A DNA stretch of 64,000 nucleotides from assembly GCA_965203985.1 (NCBI GenBank), contig CBDBDS010000001.1, forward strand, positions 1 through 64,000, read 5' to 3'. Both the position numbers and the translations under genes were made by a program. Below, piece after piece: positions 34,056 to 41,702 of the stretch. The DNA comes from Bin87 sp965203985 (GTDB lineage: Bacteria > Chloroflexota > Dehalococcoidia > Lucifugimonadales > UBA3495). The notes below the pieces were generated by a model. That model was not told where the DNA came from. It saw nothing but the letters and a program-made list of their open reading frames with translations, and made no database searches. The stretch's first letter is position 1. Every line of letters starts with the position of its first letter.

Positions 34056-34748
34056 TCAGTGCGGGTCAACCGTGATCCGTTCGGCGATCCGCCGGAAAAT
34101 GCCGTCGCCGATACCTGATACGTCGGTAATCGCCTCGGGGTTGGCGAATGGCCCTTCCTGTTCGCGGTGGGCAACGATCGACTCTGCCCGGACACTACCG
34201 ATGCCGGGAAGGGTCTCCAGGCATTGGGCACTGGCCGTGTTGATGTTCACCGGCGGCCGGCAACTTTCGGACTCTGCCGCTTCGTCAGCGTTGGATGCCG
34301 ATGCGTCGCCCAAAGGTTCACCAGGTCGGACAGGCTCACCGGCAGCGGGGATGGTGTAGTGGGCCGCGTCGGCAGGGTGAGCAGCCAAGTTGACCCGGCT
34401 CAGATCGGCGCGCTCGGTGGCTCCGCCGGCAAGCTTCAATACGGCATCCAGCCGTTCGCCCCGGGCCACCGAGTACACACCCGGGTTAACCACCTCCCCA
34501 GTGATATACACGGTGATTTCCTCCGGAAGGGCCGTCGGAGATGGCATCGGCGCTGGGGTGACGGCCCCGGGCGATCCAACTGCGCCGGGCTCAGAGGTCT
34601 CTGCTGGAGCAATTATCTGGATCCCATCGGGTTCCTGTTCGCTGGAACCGCCGGCGAAAACCATCCACGCCGCAACGAACAAGAGGGACAATGCCACCGC
34701 GCCGGAGATTCCGACCGCGATCAGTTTCTTCGTACCTGATGGCCCCAA
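34056..34748 (-). CDS. comEA: ComEA family DNA-binding competence protein
   Basis: A 230-residue protein. One N-terminal membrane anchor (LIAVGISGAVALSLLFVAAW) is followed by a Pro/Thr-rich linker and an SLBB domain (ITVYITGEVVNPGVYSVARG). The C-terminal helix-hairpin-helix pair (PVNINTASAQCLETLPGIGS, then FANPEAITDVSGIGDGIFRR) follows. It should be tethered outside the membrane, bind double-stranded DNA and hand it to ComEC, whose gene follows. The length and domain order match Gram-positive ComEA. Confidence 0.93.
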   Translation of the reverse strand: MGPSGTKKLIAVGISGAVALSLLFVAAWMVFAGGSSEQEPDGIQIIAPAETSEPGAVGSPGAVTPAPMPSPTALPEEITVYITGEVVNPGVYSVARGERLDAVLKLAGGATERADLSRVNLAAHPADAAHYTIPAAGEPVRPGEPLGDASASNADEAAESESCRPPVNINTASAQCLETLPGIGSVRAESIVAHREQEGPFANPEAITDVSGIGDGIFRRIAERITVDPH

Positions 34749-35089
34749 GCCGGTGTTCCTCCGGGCTATGCACGCAAAAAGCCGACCGCGAAGCGCCTCG
34801 CCTTCCTCACTTCACATCCCCCACGCCTCGCTGTCGGCCGCGGCCAATTTAACCACGTTACGTAAACGAAATGCACGCGCCTAGGTTACCAGATTTTGCC
34901 CTTTTTTGTGATTTTCTTATCAATCTTCACATTTGGGCCGTTCAGCAACGGCATAGGTGTCCCATAAACCGTTGGCAGCGGCGGGACAGGACCGTGGTGT
35001 GGCGACGCCTGGCTCTGCTGGCAGCGACCACGCGCTATCAAGCCCGGCCTGATCCGTCGTGGCGAGTTCATTTGGCGCCGTCGGCACGA
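34749..35089. other. Intergenic region without a recognised gene
   Basis: A 341-bp stretch between comEA and the kinase-like gene, both on the minus strand. It includes an AT-rich patch (about 34893-34935, with CCCTTTTTTG on the plus strand) in otherwise GC-rich DNA. I found no tRNA-like cloverleaf, no convincing open frame and no clear promoter, although comEA must be transcribed from somewhere in it. Confidence 0.5.
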
Positions 35090-36004
35090 CTATTCGTTCG
35101 CTGACTTCCCGGCCGCGATTCCGGCCCGCAATGCGTCAGCGGCCATGGGCCCGTACATACCGACGATGACGGAGGTTCCTTCTTCGGCTATCCGCCAGTC
35201 CCGGGACTGGATCTCCTCAACCGATTGTTGCGCCAGGCGTCTGCCGTAGTCATTGATAAACCTGCCCAAAGTTTCCGGGTCGGCGTCCGAGGTCATCTGA
35301 CGGAACAGGTGGAACATGGGGTCAGTGCGAGCGGCGTTGTAAGCGTCGTGGAACGTCAGGTTCGCCGTATGATTGCGCAGCAGCAGCGACACGCCGAAAT
35401 CGATCAGGCGGATGCCGCCGTCCGGCAGCAGAATGGTATGGGATCTTCCATTTGGGTCGGACACCGTGGCGTCGTTGTAGCAGATGCCGGCGGCGTGCAA
35501 TCGCGACAGTCCGAGTCCCAATTCGCGGCCGATGCTGAACATCCGGTCGTCCGTGGTCTCTTCGGGGTTCAGATCGGTCAGGAAAGGGCCGTGTACGAAC
35601 TCCTCGGTAAGGAAACCTTCAATGCTCGGCAACTGCCGTGGCCCCAATCCGAGGTCGCCGGCAATCCCGGCGATCTCGTGCTCGCCGGGGCTTTGGCATG
35701 GCTTGATCACGATGTCAATGGCTTGACCTTGGAGTCGACCGGTGATGATTGCCACGCGCCCCCGTGTGCGTCCGTCGTAGCGAATGTCTACATCGGCCGA
35801 TTCTGGGCCATAAACCAGGTCGTGCGAAGCCGGGAACAGACCGTAGACTGAAAACCGCTCGACGCGTTGATCCTCGACGAGCAGTTTCCACAACACACCG
35901 TCATGGCCGGCAAGGGGCCACAGCGGCCAAAGGCGTTCGGGACACCGGCCATCCCGGACTGCGGCATCCCGCTCCGCAATGTCATCTTCACCCATACCGA
36001 CCAA
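35090..36004 (-). CDS. Kinase-like protein (Bud32/RIO-like fold), start uncertain
   Basis: A protein of about 304 residues with a reduced protein-kinase core: a Lys in GQAIDIVIKPCQSPGEHEIA (about residue 101), the catalytic-loop-like RLHAAGICYNDATVSD (Asp178, with Asn instead of the usual Gly/Arg context), and IRLIDFGVSLLLRNH (DFG-type Asp202). This resembles Bud32 and other small atypical kinases, and phosphotransferases for small molecules. The TTG at 36004 has no Shine-Dalgarno; ATG 35995 is an alternative. The frame stays open, without an ATG or GTG, right back to the stop of the DUF952 gene at 36068. The substrate is unknown. Confidence 0.65.
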   Translation of the reverse strand: MVGMGEDDIAERDAAVRDGRCPERLWPLWPLAGHDGVLWKLLVEDQRVERFSVYGLFPASHDLVYGPESADVDIRYDGRTRGRVAIITGRLQGQAIDIVIKPCQSPGEHEIAGIAGDLGLGPRQLPSIEGFLTEEFVHGPFLTDLNPEETTDDRMFSIGRELGLGLSRLHAAGICYNDATVSDPNGRSHTILLPDGGIRLIDFGVSLLLRNHTANLTFHDAYNAARTDPMFHLFRQMTSDADPETLGRFINDYGRRLAQQSVEEIQSRDWRIAEEGTSVIVGMYGPMAADALRAGIAAGKSANE

Positions 36005-36067
36005 GCCGGCGATGACCCGACGAATGGACCAAATTTGCTCCTCAGTGTACCGAATGTCGCGCTCCGG

Positions 36068-36424
36068 TCACCCACCCCCACCCAGCGCGAATCCGCTCGG
36101 CTGCGTCTCATCCGGCGCCAACGCACGGATACGGACCACCGCATGCAGGTTGATGGGGCCGTAAACGTGCGGGTAGATCTCGCCCGAACGGGAAGGCTCC
36201 CGTACCAGCGGCGATCCTTCGGGCAGGCGCTCGGTGTCTACGTCCAATGCCAGCAGATCGGTTCGGCCGGCAAACAGCCGCGCCGCGACCTGCAACATCT
36301 GCGCTTCGTCGCTGCTGGCGTGGATAAAGCCCTCTTCTGCCAGCGACGGCGCCCGGTATTCGCCCTCAGTGACCGCGGTTTCCCAATCGGACCGAAACGC
36401 CAGATGGTAGATTATGGATGCCAT
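36068..36424 (-). CDS. DUF952 family protein
   Basis: A protein of about 118 residues starting at MASIIYHLAFRSDWETAV. The family pattern is clear: 'IYH', then GEYRAPSLAEEGFIHASSDE and the C-terminal EIYPHVYGPINLHAVVRIRA. DUF952 proteins have an ART-like (ADP-ribosyltransferase) fold in structural comparisons, but no function is established. The gene follows the serine hydrolase gene by 15 bp and precedes the kinase-like gene, so these may form one transcript. A TTG at 36439 is an alternative start. Confidence 0.83.
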   Translation of the reverse strand: MASIIYHLAFRSDWETAVTEGEYRAPSLAEEGFIHASSDEAQMLQVAARLFAGRTDLLALDVDTERLPEGSPLVREPSRSGEIYPHVYGPINLHAVVRIRALAPDETQPSGFALGGGG

Positions 36425-36439
36425 GCTCCGTGAACCCAA

Positions 36440-37552
36440 TTACCGGCAGGCCGCCCGAACCGCCCGCGAAATGGCCGCCAGGCGAGGGTTGTTGGTGGCG
36501 CTGGCGCGGAACCCGTTGGTGATGTACGCCACCGCCAGGCCCATGCCGGGATCGGCCCAACCCACCGAAGTTCCGGCCCCTCCATGTCCGAAGGTGCCCA
36601 GGCCGTCGCCAGCGTTGGTGGTGGCTCCCATGCGGCTGTCGTCCAGAACCAGGCCCAACGAGCGACGCATCCGCGTGCCCAGGGAAAAGTCGTTGGCTTC
36701 GGAATCGAGGCGCGTGACCTCAGCCACCGTTTCCGGCTTGAGAATACGGACGCCGTCCAACTCGCCTCCGTTGCACATCATGGCGTAGAAACGGGCCAGG
36801 TCTCGGGCCGTGAAGATGCCACCGCCGGCGGGATGCACCGCCTGATGCACTTCCGGCCGGTTGTAAGGGCGTATCATGCCTGGGCGGTCGCAGTCTTCCA
36901 TGGCGTGGATGCGGGAAACCCGAGGCTCGAGCTCCGCCGGCAGTCCCACGTACCCGTCGTGCAAACCCAGCGGATCCAGAATTTCCTCCCGGAGAAACAC
37001 GCCGATGTGTCGCCCGTCGATCCGGTGTACCAGCTCGCCGATCACCCAGCCAAAGTTGCGGGGGTGGTACGCCATGATTTGCCCGGCGGGATAATCAGGG
37101 ATGATGTCTTCCATGCACTCGACCACGTAGTCCCAGTCCTGCCAACGGTCCCAGGACAATTCCGGTGGGGTCTCCGGGAAGCCGCCCTTATGGGTCAGCA
37201 CATGACGGACCGTCACCGCGTCCTTGCCGTGCTTGGCGAACTCCGGCCAGTACTTGACCACGGCATCGTCCCAGTCCAACTGCCCCCGCTCCCAGAGGAC
37301 GTGCAGGCAGGCCGCCGCCAACGGCTTGGTGGAAGAGTAAAGGATGAACATCGTATCGGCCGCGACCGGAGTGCCGCCGGCATCGTCGGCCAGCCCACCC
37401 CACAGATCGACGGCGAGGCGACCGTGCCGGTAGACGGCGAGGCCGGCTCCCGGGTGCAACCCCCGATCAATCTGCCGCCGGAACAGGTTTTCCAACTCCT
37501 GCACCGCCGTCGGGTCCATTCCTACTTCTTCCAAGACTGTGGTGGTGGTCAT
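36440..37552 (-). CDS. Serine hydrolase, class C beta-lactamase/EstB family
   Basis: A 370-residue protein. The nucleophile motif SxxK is visible in FILYSSTKPLAAACLHVLW, the YxN-like element in YHPRNFGWVIGELVHRIDG, and a C-terminal HGG triad in GTFGHGGAGTSVGWADPGMG. There is no signal peptide, so it is probably a cytoplasmic esterase or peptidase-like enzyme rather than a true beta-lactamase. It follows the 145-residue gene on the same strand and precedes DUF952. Confidence 0.9.
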   Translation of the reverse strand: MTTTTVLEEVGMDPTAVQELENLFRRQIDRGLHPGAGLAVYRHGRLAVDLWGGLADDAGGTPVAADTMFILYSSTKPLAAACLHVLWERGQLDWDDAVVKYWPEFAKHGKDAVTVRHVLTHKGGFPETPPELSWDRWQDWDYVVECMEDIIPDYPAGQIMAYHPRNFGWVIGELVHRIDGRHIGVFLREEILDPLGLHDGYVGLPAELEPRVSRIHAMEDCDRPGMIRPYNRPEVHQAVHPAGGGIFTARDLARFYAMMCNGGELDGVRILKPETVAEVTRLDSEANDFSLGTRMRRSLGLVLDDSRMGATTNAGDGLGTFGHGGAGTSVGWADPGMGLAVAYITNGFRASATNNPRLAAISRAVRAACR

Positions 37553-37608
37553 CGATTGTCCTCTATGGTTGCGAGTCGAGCGACGTGATCCGGCGTGGGG
37601 CCAACGAA

Positions 37609-38046
37609 TCAGTCAGCGAAAACGGTGTTCAGGTTCGCCGACAGGTCAAAAAAGTGTTGCAGGCTCTGGTTATACCGGAAGAACATGTCCGCCCGCAGTT
37701 GATCCCCCGTGGCATTGGTGGAAATCTCATTCAGCATGTCCAGGCTGACCAGCGTCTGGCCCGCTCCCGCCCCGCCGTTGGCCTTGATGTCTTCCAGCAT
37801 CGCCTTCCAGGCACCGGACTCCATCTCGATGAAGAAGTCCACGTTGATCAGGTCGTACTCGTTGCCCGACCGCGCCGAGCTGCACTCGAACGCTTCGAAG
37901 GTGACTACGAACACGTCGTCGCCTACCTTGACACCCATGGACGCGTCGACGGTTCCAATCTGGCGGTAGGCGGGATCATCATTCACCAGTCGCCGCAATT
38001 CTTCAAACCAGGCCAGCGACGGGAATACTATCGGTTCAGCAGTCAT
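37609..38046 (-). CDS. Hypothetical protein, SCP2 sterol-carrier-like
   Basis: A 145-residue soluble protein: FPSLAWFEELRRLVNDDPAY at the start, a central beta sheet (MGVKVGDDVFVVTFEAFECS), a helix with WKAMLEDIKANGG, and a C-terminal FRYNQSLQHFFDLSANLN. The order of a short helix, sheet, and terminal helix resembles the SCP2-like fold used for lipid or hydrophobic ligand binding. The match is by pattern only. It lies between the FmdB-like gene and the serine hydrolase gene on the minus strand. Confidence 0.5.
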   Translation of the reverse strand: MTAEPIVFPSLAWFEELRRLVNDDPAYRQIGTVDASMGVKVGDDVFVVTFEAFECSSARSGNEYDLINVDFFIEMESGAWKAMLEDIKANGGAGAGQTLVSLDMLNEISTNATGDQLRADMFFRYNQSLQHFFDLSANLNTVFAD

Positions 38047-38106
38047 TCAGAGATGGCCTCCGGGCTCGGGAAACGCCGGCCGCCGCGATGCGGGACCGGT
38101 GTCGCG

Positions 38107-38415
38107 CTATTCATGGAAGTAAGGATCTCCCGTCTTCTCAGCGGAGGAAAACGGGGCCATTTTGCGAAGATAGTGGTCCGGCTCAGTGGTAGACGGAGCC
38201 TTGCCCAAAGCGTCGTCAACCATTTTATAGTACCGAGGGTCGAGGTCCCGGTAGGTATCGGCTTCCGTCCTGCCCCGCGAGAAGGACGACATGATGCGCT
38301 CCATCCCGTAATCGCCGCAGTGTTCGCAGTTGACATCGGTCGCCGCTGAGGCCACCTTGAAAAAGTAACTGCTCACCCGAGCGCACGACTGGCAGCGATA
38401 CTCGTAGATCGGCAT
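38107..38415 (-). CDS. FmdB-type zinc-ribbon protein
   Basis: A 102-residue protein that opens with MPIYEYRCQSCARVSSYFFK and has a second pair CEHCG, forming the FmdB/regulatory zinc ribbon (CxxC...CxxC). The rest is charged and probably disordered (RTEADTYRDLDPRYYKMVDD). Similar proteins are widespread in Chloroflexota and are presumed nucleic-acid-binding or regulatory. GGGGGTCCAC precedes the ATG. Confidence 0.85.
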   Translation of the reverse strand: MPIYEYRCQSCARVSSYFFKVASAATDVNCEHCGDYGMERIMSSFSRGRTEADTYRDLDPRYYKMVDDALGKAPSTTEPDHYLRKMAPFSSAEKTGDPYFHE

Positions 38416-38539
38416 GTGTGGACCCCCTCACGGGCCGCGGGTAGCACTGCCCGGCATCCGCGCCGGGCAGACTTCTGATCCCAACAAAACCCCGCAGGCG
38501 ATGGTATAGGAACGTGCCGGCGGTGTCAAAACGGCGAAG

Positions 38540-38983
38540 TTAGGGGGCATTCCCGTCGAACCCGGCACTGTGGCGCTTGATGTCGATTACGGGCGAGCGA
38601 TCCTGGGCATCGAGTTCCGTCACGGAGATGATGGCCTCACCGGTTGCCTCGTCGATCACAACATCCTGGATCAAGGCCACCGTCGCGCCGATAAAGTTGG
38701 GCCGGTACTGGCTGCGGGTGGCAAACACACCCCGTATGGGGTTGGCCGGGTTGTGCCCTGGATGCAAGCGCAGTTCGTAACCGCGCGCCTCCGCCCGGTG
38801 CAGAACGAACAAAGTCAGGATGCGGTCACCCGGTTCCAGACCCATCACACCATCGGCAAAGTCGGGAAGCACCACGATGTCAGACGGATGCTCCCGCATT
38901 TCGTCGGAAGGCGCGTAGTCGGTGAACCGGCTCCGGACGTATCCGATTGGAGTGACCTGGATGGAGCTGAGATCGGCGTCCAT
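38540..38983 (-). CDS. TrmO/TsaA-like tRNA methyltransferase
   Basis: A 147-residue protein with the TsaA/TrmO beta-barrel signatures: VTPIGYVRSRFTDYAPSDEM at the start, DRILTLFVLHRAEARG, and the diagnostic RGVFATRSQYRPNFIGATVA (usual form 'GvFatRSp.RPNpIG'). VTELDAQDRSPVIDIKRH follows (usual 'ldg.tPvlDIKPY'). The family uses SAM to N6-methylate t6A37 in certain tRNAs. Asn-Phe replaces the usual Asn-Pro, and the 'KPY' end is altered, so the substrate may differ. It ends 19 bp from the upstream hydrolase gene. Confidence 0.83.
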   Translation of the reverse strand: MDADLSSIQVTPIGYVRSRFTDYAPSDEMREHPSDIVVLPDFADGVMGLEPGDRILTLFVLHRAEARGYELRLHPGHNPANPIRGVFATRSQYRPNFIGATVALIQDVVIDEATGEAIISVTELDAQDRSPVIDIKRHSAGFDGNAP

Positions 38984-39002
38984 GGCTGGGTGTGACCATC
39001 AC

Positions 39003-39887
39003 TCAGTTGGCCGCCACGGCTGCAGCGCCGACATCGGCAGACAGGGAGGCCAACCAGTTGACCACCGCTTCGCCGGCCGCCGGCATCATGTTGGTCAGGG
39101 AGTGGTTCCCGCCTTCCAACACCAGGTACTCGGCCCGAGGGCTGTTGACGGCGGCGGCCACCATATCCTGGGGAACATCCAGCAGCCGGGTGTGTGTCTC
39201 CAGGGACCCGGACAGCACGAAGAGCGGCGCCGTGATCTTCGGGGCGTGCATGACGACGTTGTACCGTTCCAGCGGCCCATGCTTGTCGATGTAGGCCATG
39301 GCCGAGAACATTTCCTTGATCGGGAAATCCACATAGAACAGGTCCAAGGCCCGTCCTTCCGCCTCCATACGGTCCGCGGTCTCCAGGTTGGCGCGGAATT
39401 CTTCCGCGTCGGGGGACTCCATGTAGTAGGAACAGGACAGCCGCACCGGAGAAATGGGCACCACCGCCGCCACGCGCGGGTCGTTCTCCACGGCGCCGTA
39501 GTAGGTAACCTTCACGGCGCCCATGCTCTGGCCCAGGATGGCAATTCGCCGGTATCCCTGAGCCTCCAGGTAGTCGATGCCCGCCCGTAGATCCTGCCGG
39601 CCGTTGTCCAGGATCTCGTAGGCGTTGCCTTCGGCCACGCCGGTTTGCCGGTCGACCCAGACGGTGTCGTGCCCCCGGGTGTTCAGGGTCAACGCCGCAT
39701 ACCCCGCGTTCCGCAGGTCATTGGCCATGTTGGCCGTCGCCGGGGTGTAAAAGTTGCGGCCCGACCCGTGAATGACCATAGCCGCGTCAATGGGCCCGGC
39801 TGGCGCCGCATCTGCCCTGGGAGCGAAAAACGCTCCGTCCAGTTCCATGCCATCGGCGGCAGTAATCCGAATCAGGTCAACCAACAT
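39003..39887 (-). CDS. Alpha/beta hydrolase family protein
   Basis: A 294-residue protein starting at MLVDLIRITAADGMELDGAF, with AGGAGG 8 nt upstream. It has an AAMVIHGSGRNFYTPATANM oxyanion region, the nucleophile elbow IAILGQSMGAVKVTYYGAVE (G-x-S-x-G), an Asp-containing strand FVLSGSLETHTRLLDV, and the final catalytic His in LVLEGGNHSLTNMMPAAGEA. It probably hydrolyses a small ester or amide. It lies just before (downstream of) the cox operon terminator on the same strand. Confidence 0.88.
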   Translation of the reverse strand: MLVDLIRITAADGMELDGAFFAPRADAAPAGPIDAAMVIHGSGRNFYTPATANMANDLRNAGYAALTLNTRGHDTVWVDRQTGVAEGNAYEILDNGRQDLRAGIDYLEAQGYRRIAILGQSMGAVKVTYYGAVENDPRVAAVVPISPVRLSCSYYMESPDAEEFRANLETADRMEAEGRALDLFYVDFPIKEMFSAMAYIDKHGPLERYNVVMHAPKITAPLFVLSGSLETHTRLLDVPQDMVAAAVNSPRAEYLVLEGGNHSLTNMMPAAGEAVVNWLASLSADVGAAAVAAN

Positions 39888-39992
39888 GGCTGCTTCCTCC
39901 TGGGTTTGCCGACCGGCGCCGGTCGGCGTTCTTATATGCTGAGCACAGTTTACACGCAATCGAAGCCCCATTCATCCTGGCCGCGCGTGGCG

Positions 39993-40022
39993 AAAAACAA
40001 AGGGCGGCCAGTGCGGCCGCCC
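39993..40022 (-). terminator. Rho-independent terminator of the cox operon
   Basis: On the minus strand a perfect 8-bp stem (GGGCGGCC / GGCCGCCC, 5-nt loop) is followed by TTTGTTTTT. It lies 27 bp after the stop of the last cta gene and would end the ctaA-to-ctaF transcript. Confidence 0.9.
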
Positions 40023-40048
40023 CAAATGATCCCGATTGTCCACTGCCG

Positions 40049-40924
40049 CTACCTGAGTTGCAGCAGGTATTCGACCAATGCATCCACGTCTTCATCCGTC
40101 AACGTGATGCCAGCCATGGTGGCGCTCATCAAACCCTGTTGGTAGTCCTGGGAGAGCCCATCTGCGGTTCCTGCCGTGTACGCGTCGGGCTCCACTATTG
40201 ACTCGCGGATGTACTCCTCCGCCGAATAACCGGAAATGCGGTTGGCCGCGGCCGATGCTATCCCGTCGAGCGGTGGCCCAAGCACGCCCTGGGCTACCCC
40301 CTGTATGGTGTGGCACGAGGCGCACGCCCCCGTGCCGACGAATAGCGTTTGCCCGGGTGATGCGCCCGCTGCGGCTGCGCCGGCCGGCGCGGCCGGGGCC
40401 AGGTCCGCGGGGTTCGCCGGCGGAGGCAATTCGTCGGGCAACGGACGCTCAACCACTGCGTGCGCGTCCTCGGCATGATGTTCGAAGGGGACCTGCCGTG
40501 GCTCCGAAAAAGCTCGCGGGGTAGGGCGAAACACGCCGAACAGCAAGACCAGCGACAAGGCAACCACAAGCCCCAGGGCCAAGCCAGCCACGAAGATCTG
40601 CCACAGCAACTCGTGCTCGAATTTCAGGTGCATAAAGAACGCGACCACGCAGAAGAACTTTATGACCGACAATATCACCAGAGGCGCGATGACCACGCCG
40701 CTGCCCTGCAGACCCTCCGGGACGATGATGAGGAATTCAATCAGCGTGATGATGGCAAGGAAAATCGCGAGCAGGCCGTATTGCTTCAACCCGCCGTGAA
40801 CACCCTCCGGCACGTGGCCGAAGAAAAACCGCGAGATCCCGGCATCCTCGTGGGCCGCGTGTTCCTCGTGGGCCGCGTGTTCGTCATGGGCCATTGCGGC
40901 CTCCTGACCGGGGTTGGTGCTCAT
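40049..40924 (-). CDS. Cytochrome oxidase subunit IV - cytochrome c fusion
   Basis: A 291-residue protein with a His/Glu-rich start, three membrane helices of the CtaF/COX4_pro type (YGLLAIFLAIITLIEFLIIV, then IAPLVILSVIKFFCVVAFFM with HLKFEHELL), a Pro/Ala-rich linker and a class I cytochrome c domain (GACASCHTIQGVAQGVLGPP). An axial Met is available in QQGLMSATMAGITLTDEDV. Subunit IV normally lacks a heme. The fused domain would sit outside the membrane and could deliver electrons to the oxidase. It follows ctaE by 22 bp and is the last gene before the terminator. Confidence 0.9.
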   Translation of the reverse strand: MSTNPGQEAAMAHDEHAAHEEHAAHEDAGISRFFFGHVPEGVHGGLKQYGLLAIFLAIITLIEFLIIVPEGLQGSGVVIAPLVILSVIKFFCVVAFFMHLKFEHELLWQIFVAGLALGLVVALSLVLLFGVFRPTPRAFSEPRQVPFEHHAEDAHAVVERPLPDELPPPANPADLAPAAPAGAAAAGASPGQTLFVGTGACASCHTIQGVAQGVLGPPLDGIASAAANRISGYSAEEYIRESIVEPDAYTAGTADGLSQDYQQGLMSATMAGITLTDEDVDALVEYLLQLR

Positions 40925-40946
40925 CTGGTGGTTGCCTCCTCGAAAC

Positions 40947-41648
40947 CTAGCTGATCAGTCCGGTGACCCAGTTCCATCCCTGCACTGCCGCGTGGCCCGC
41001 TTCCGAAGGACCGTCAAATCCGCCGATCAGGTAAAGCAGCGTGAAAATCACGATCCAGACGATGTCAACGAAGTGCCAGTACAAGCCGGCGATGTCAACG
41101 TCCAGGTGAGAGGGTCGTCCTGCGGGGTTGCGCGCTGCCACGATGGCCAAGCAGATCAACCAGAAGATGCCCAGCGTAACGTGCGCGCCGTGGAACCCGG
41201 TCAGTGTGAAGAAGGTGCTGCTGAACAAGTTGGTTTCGTAACGCAACCCCTCGACCCGGAACAGGTTGAACTCGTACACCTGGAAGCCGATGAAAATGCT
41301 GCCAAGCACGATGGTCAACCATAGCCACTGGATGAGGCGCTTCTGGTTCCCGTTGCGGGCCGCGGCAACACCCATCACCATGGCGAACGAACTCATCAGG
41401 AGCACGAAGGTGCTGACGGTGGTAATGGGGACGTCGATGATGTCCCTGGGGTACGGGCCAACGATGCTCTGCCCCCGGTACACCATGTAGGTGGCGATCA
41501 GGGAGCCGAAGAAGAGGCAGTCCGAGCCGAGAAACACCCACATGAGGAGTTTCCGGTGATTTATCCCGGTGGTGGTCTCTTCCTCGTGCGCCGGCGGGTG
41601 GGCCGGCGGATGCGCCGGCGGGGCATGGGTGGTATCTGCGTGAGCCAA
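40947..41648 (-). CDS. ctaE: Cytochrome c oxidase subunit III
   Basis: A 233-residue protein with a His/Pro-rich N-terminus and about five membrane helices. Signature segments are RKLLMWVFLGSDCLFFGSLI, FVLLMSSFAMVMGVAAARNG, LTGFHGAHVTLGIFWLICLA and GLYWHFVDIVWIVIFTLLYL, as in COX3 of aa3/caa3 oxidases. It stabilises the oxidase core and may help feed protons. It lies 54 bp after ctaD and 22 bp before the ctaF-cytochrome fusion. Confidence 0.96.
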   Translation of the reverse strand: MAHADTTHAPPAHPPAHPPAHEEETTTGINHRKLLMWVFLGSDCLFFGSLIATYMVYRGQSIVGPYPRDIIDVPITTVSTFVLLMSSFAMVMGVAAARNGNQKRLIQWLWLTIVLGSIFIGFQVYEFNLFRVEGLRYETNLFSSTFFTLTGFHGAHVTLGIFWLICLAIVAARNPAGRPSHLDVDIAGLYWHFVDIVWIVIFTLLYLIGGFDGPSEAGHAAVQGWNWVTGLIS

Positions 41649-41702
41649 CGCGCTCCTCCTGCCTGGTTCTAATCTGCGTAAGCCGGGTACTTGCGGAGCA
41701 GC

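Noticed and set aside
34749..35089. RNA gene in the gap upstream of comEA
   Set aside because: I looked for a tRNA cloverleaf or conserved RNA motifs and saw none.
36440..37552. True class C beta-lactamase (antibiotic resistance)
   Set aside because: The SxxK protein lacks a signal peptide and resembles EstB-type esterases, so a resistance role is not supported.
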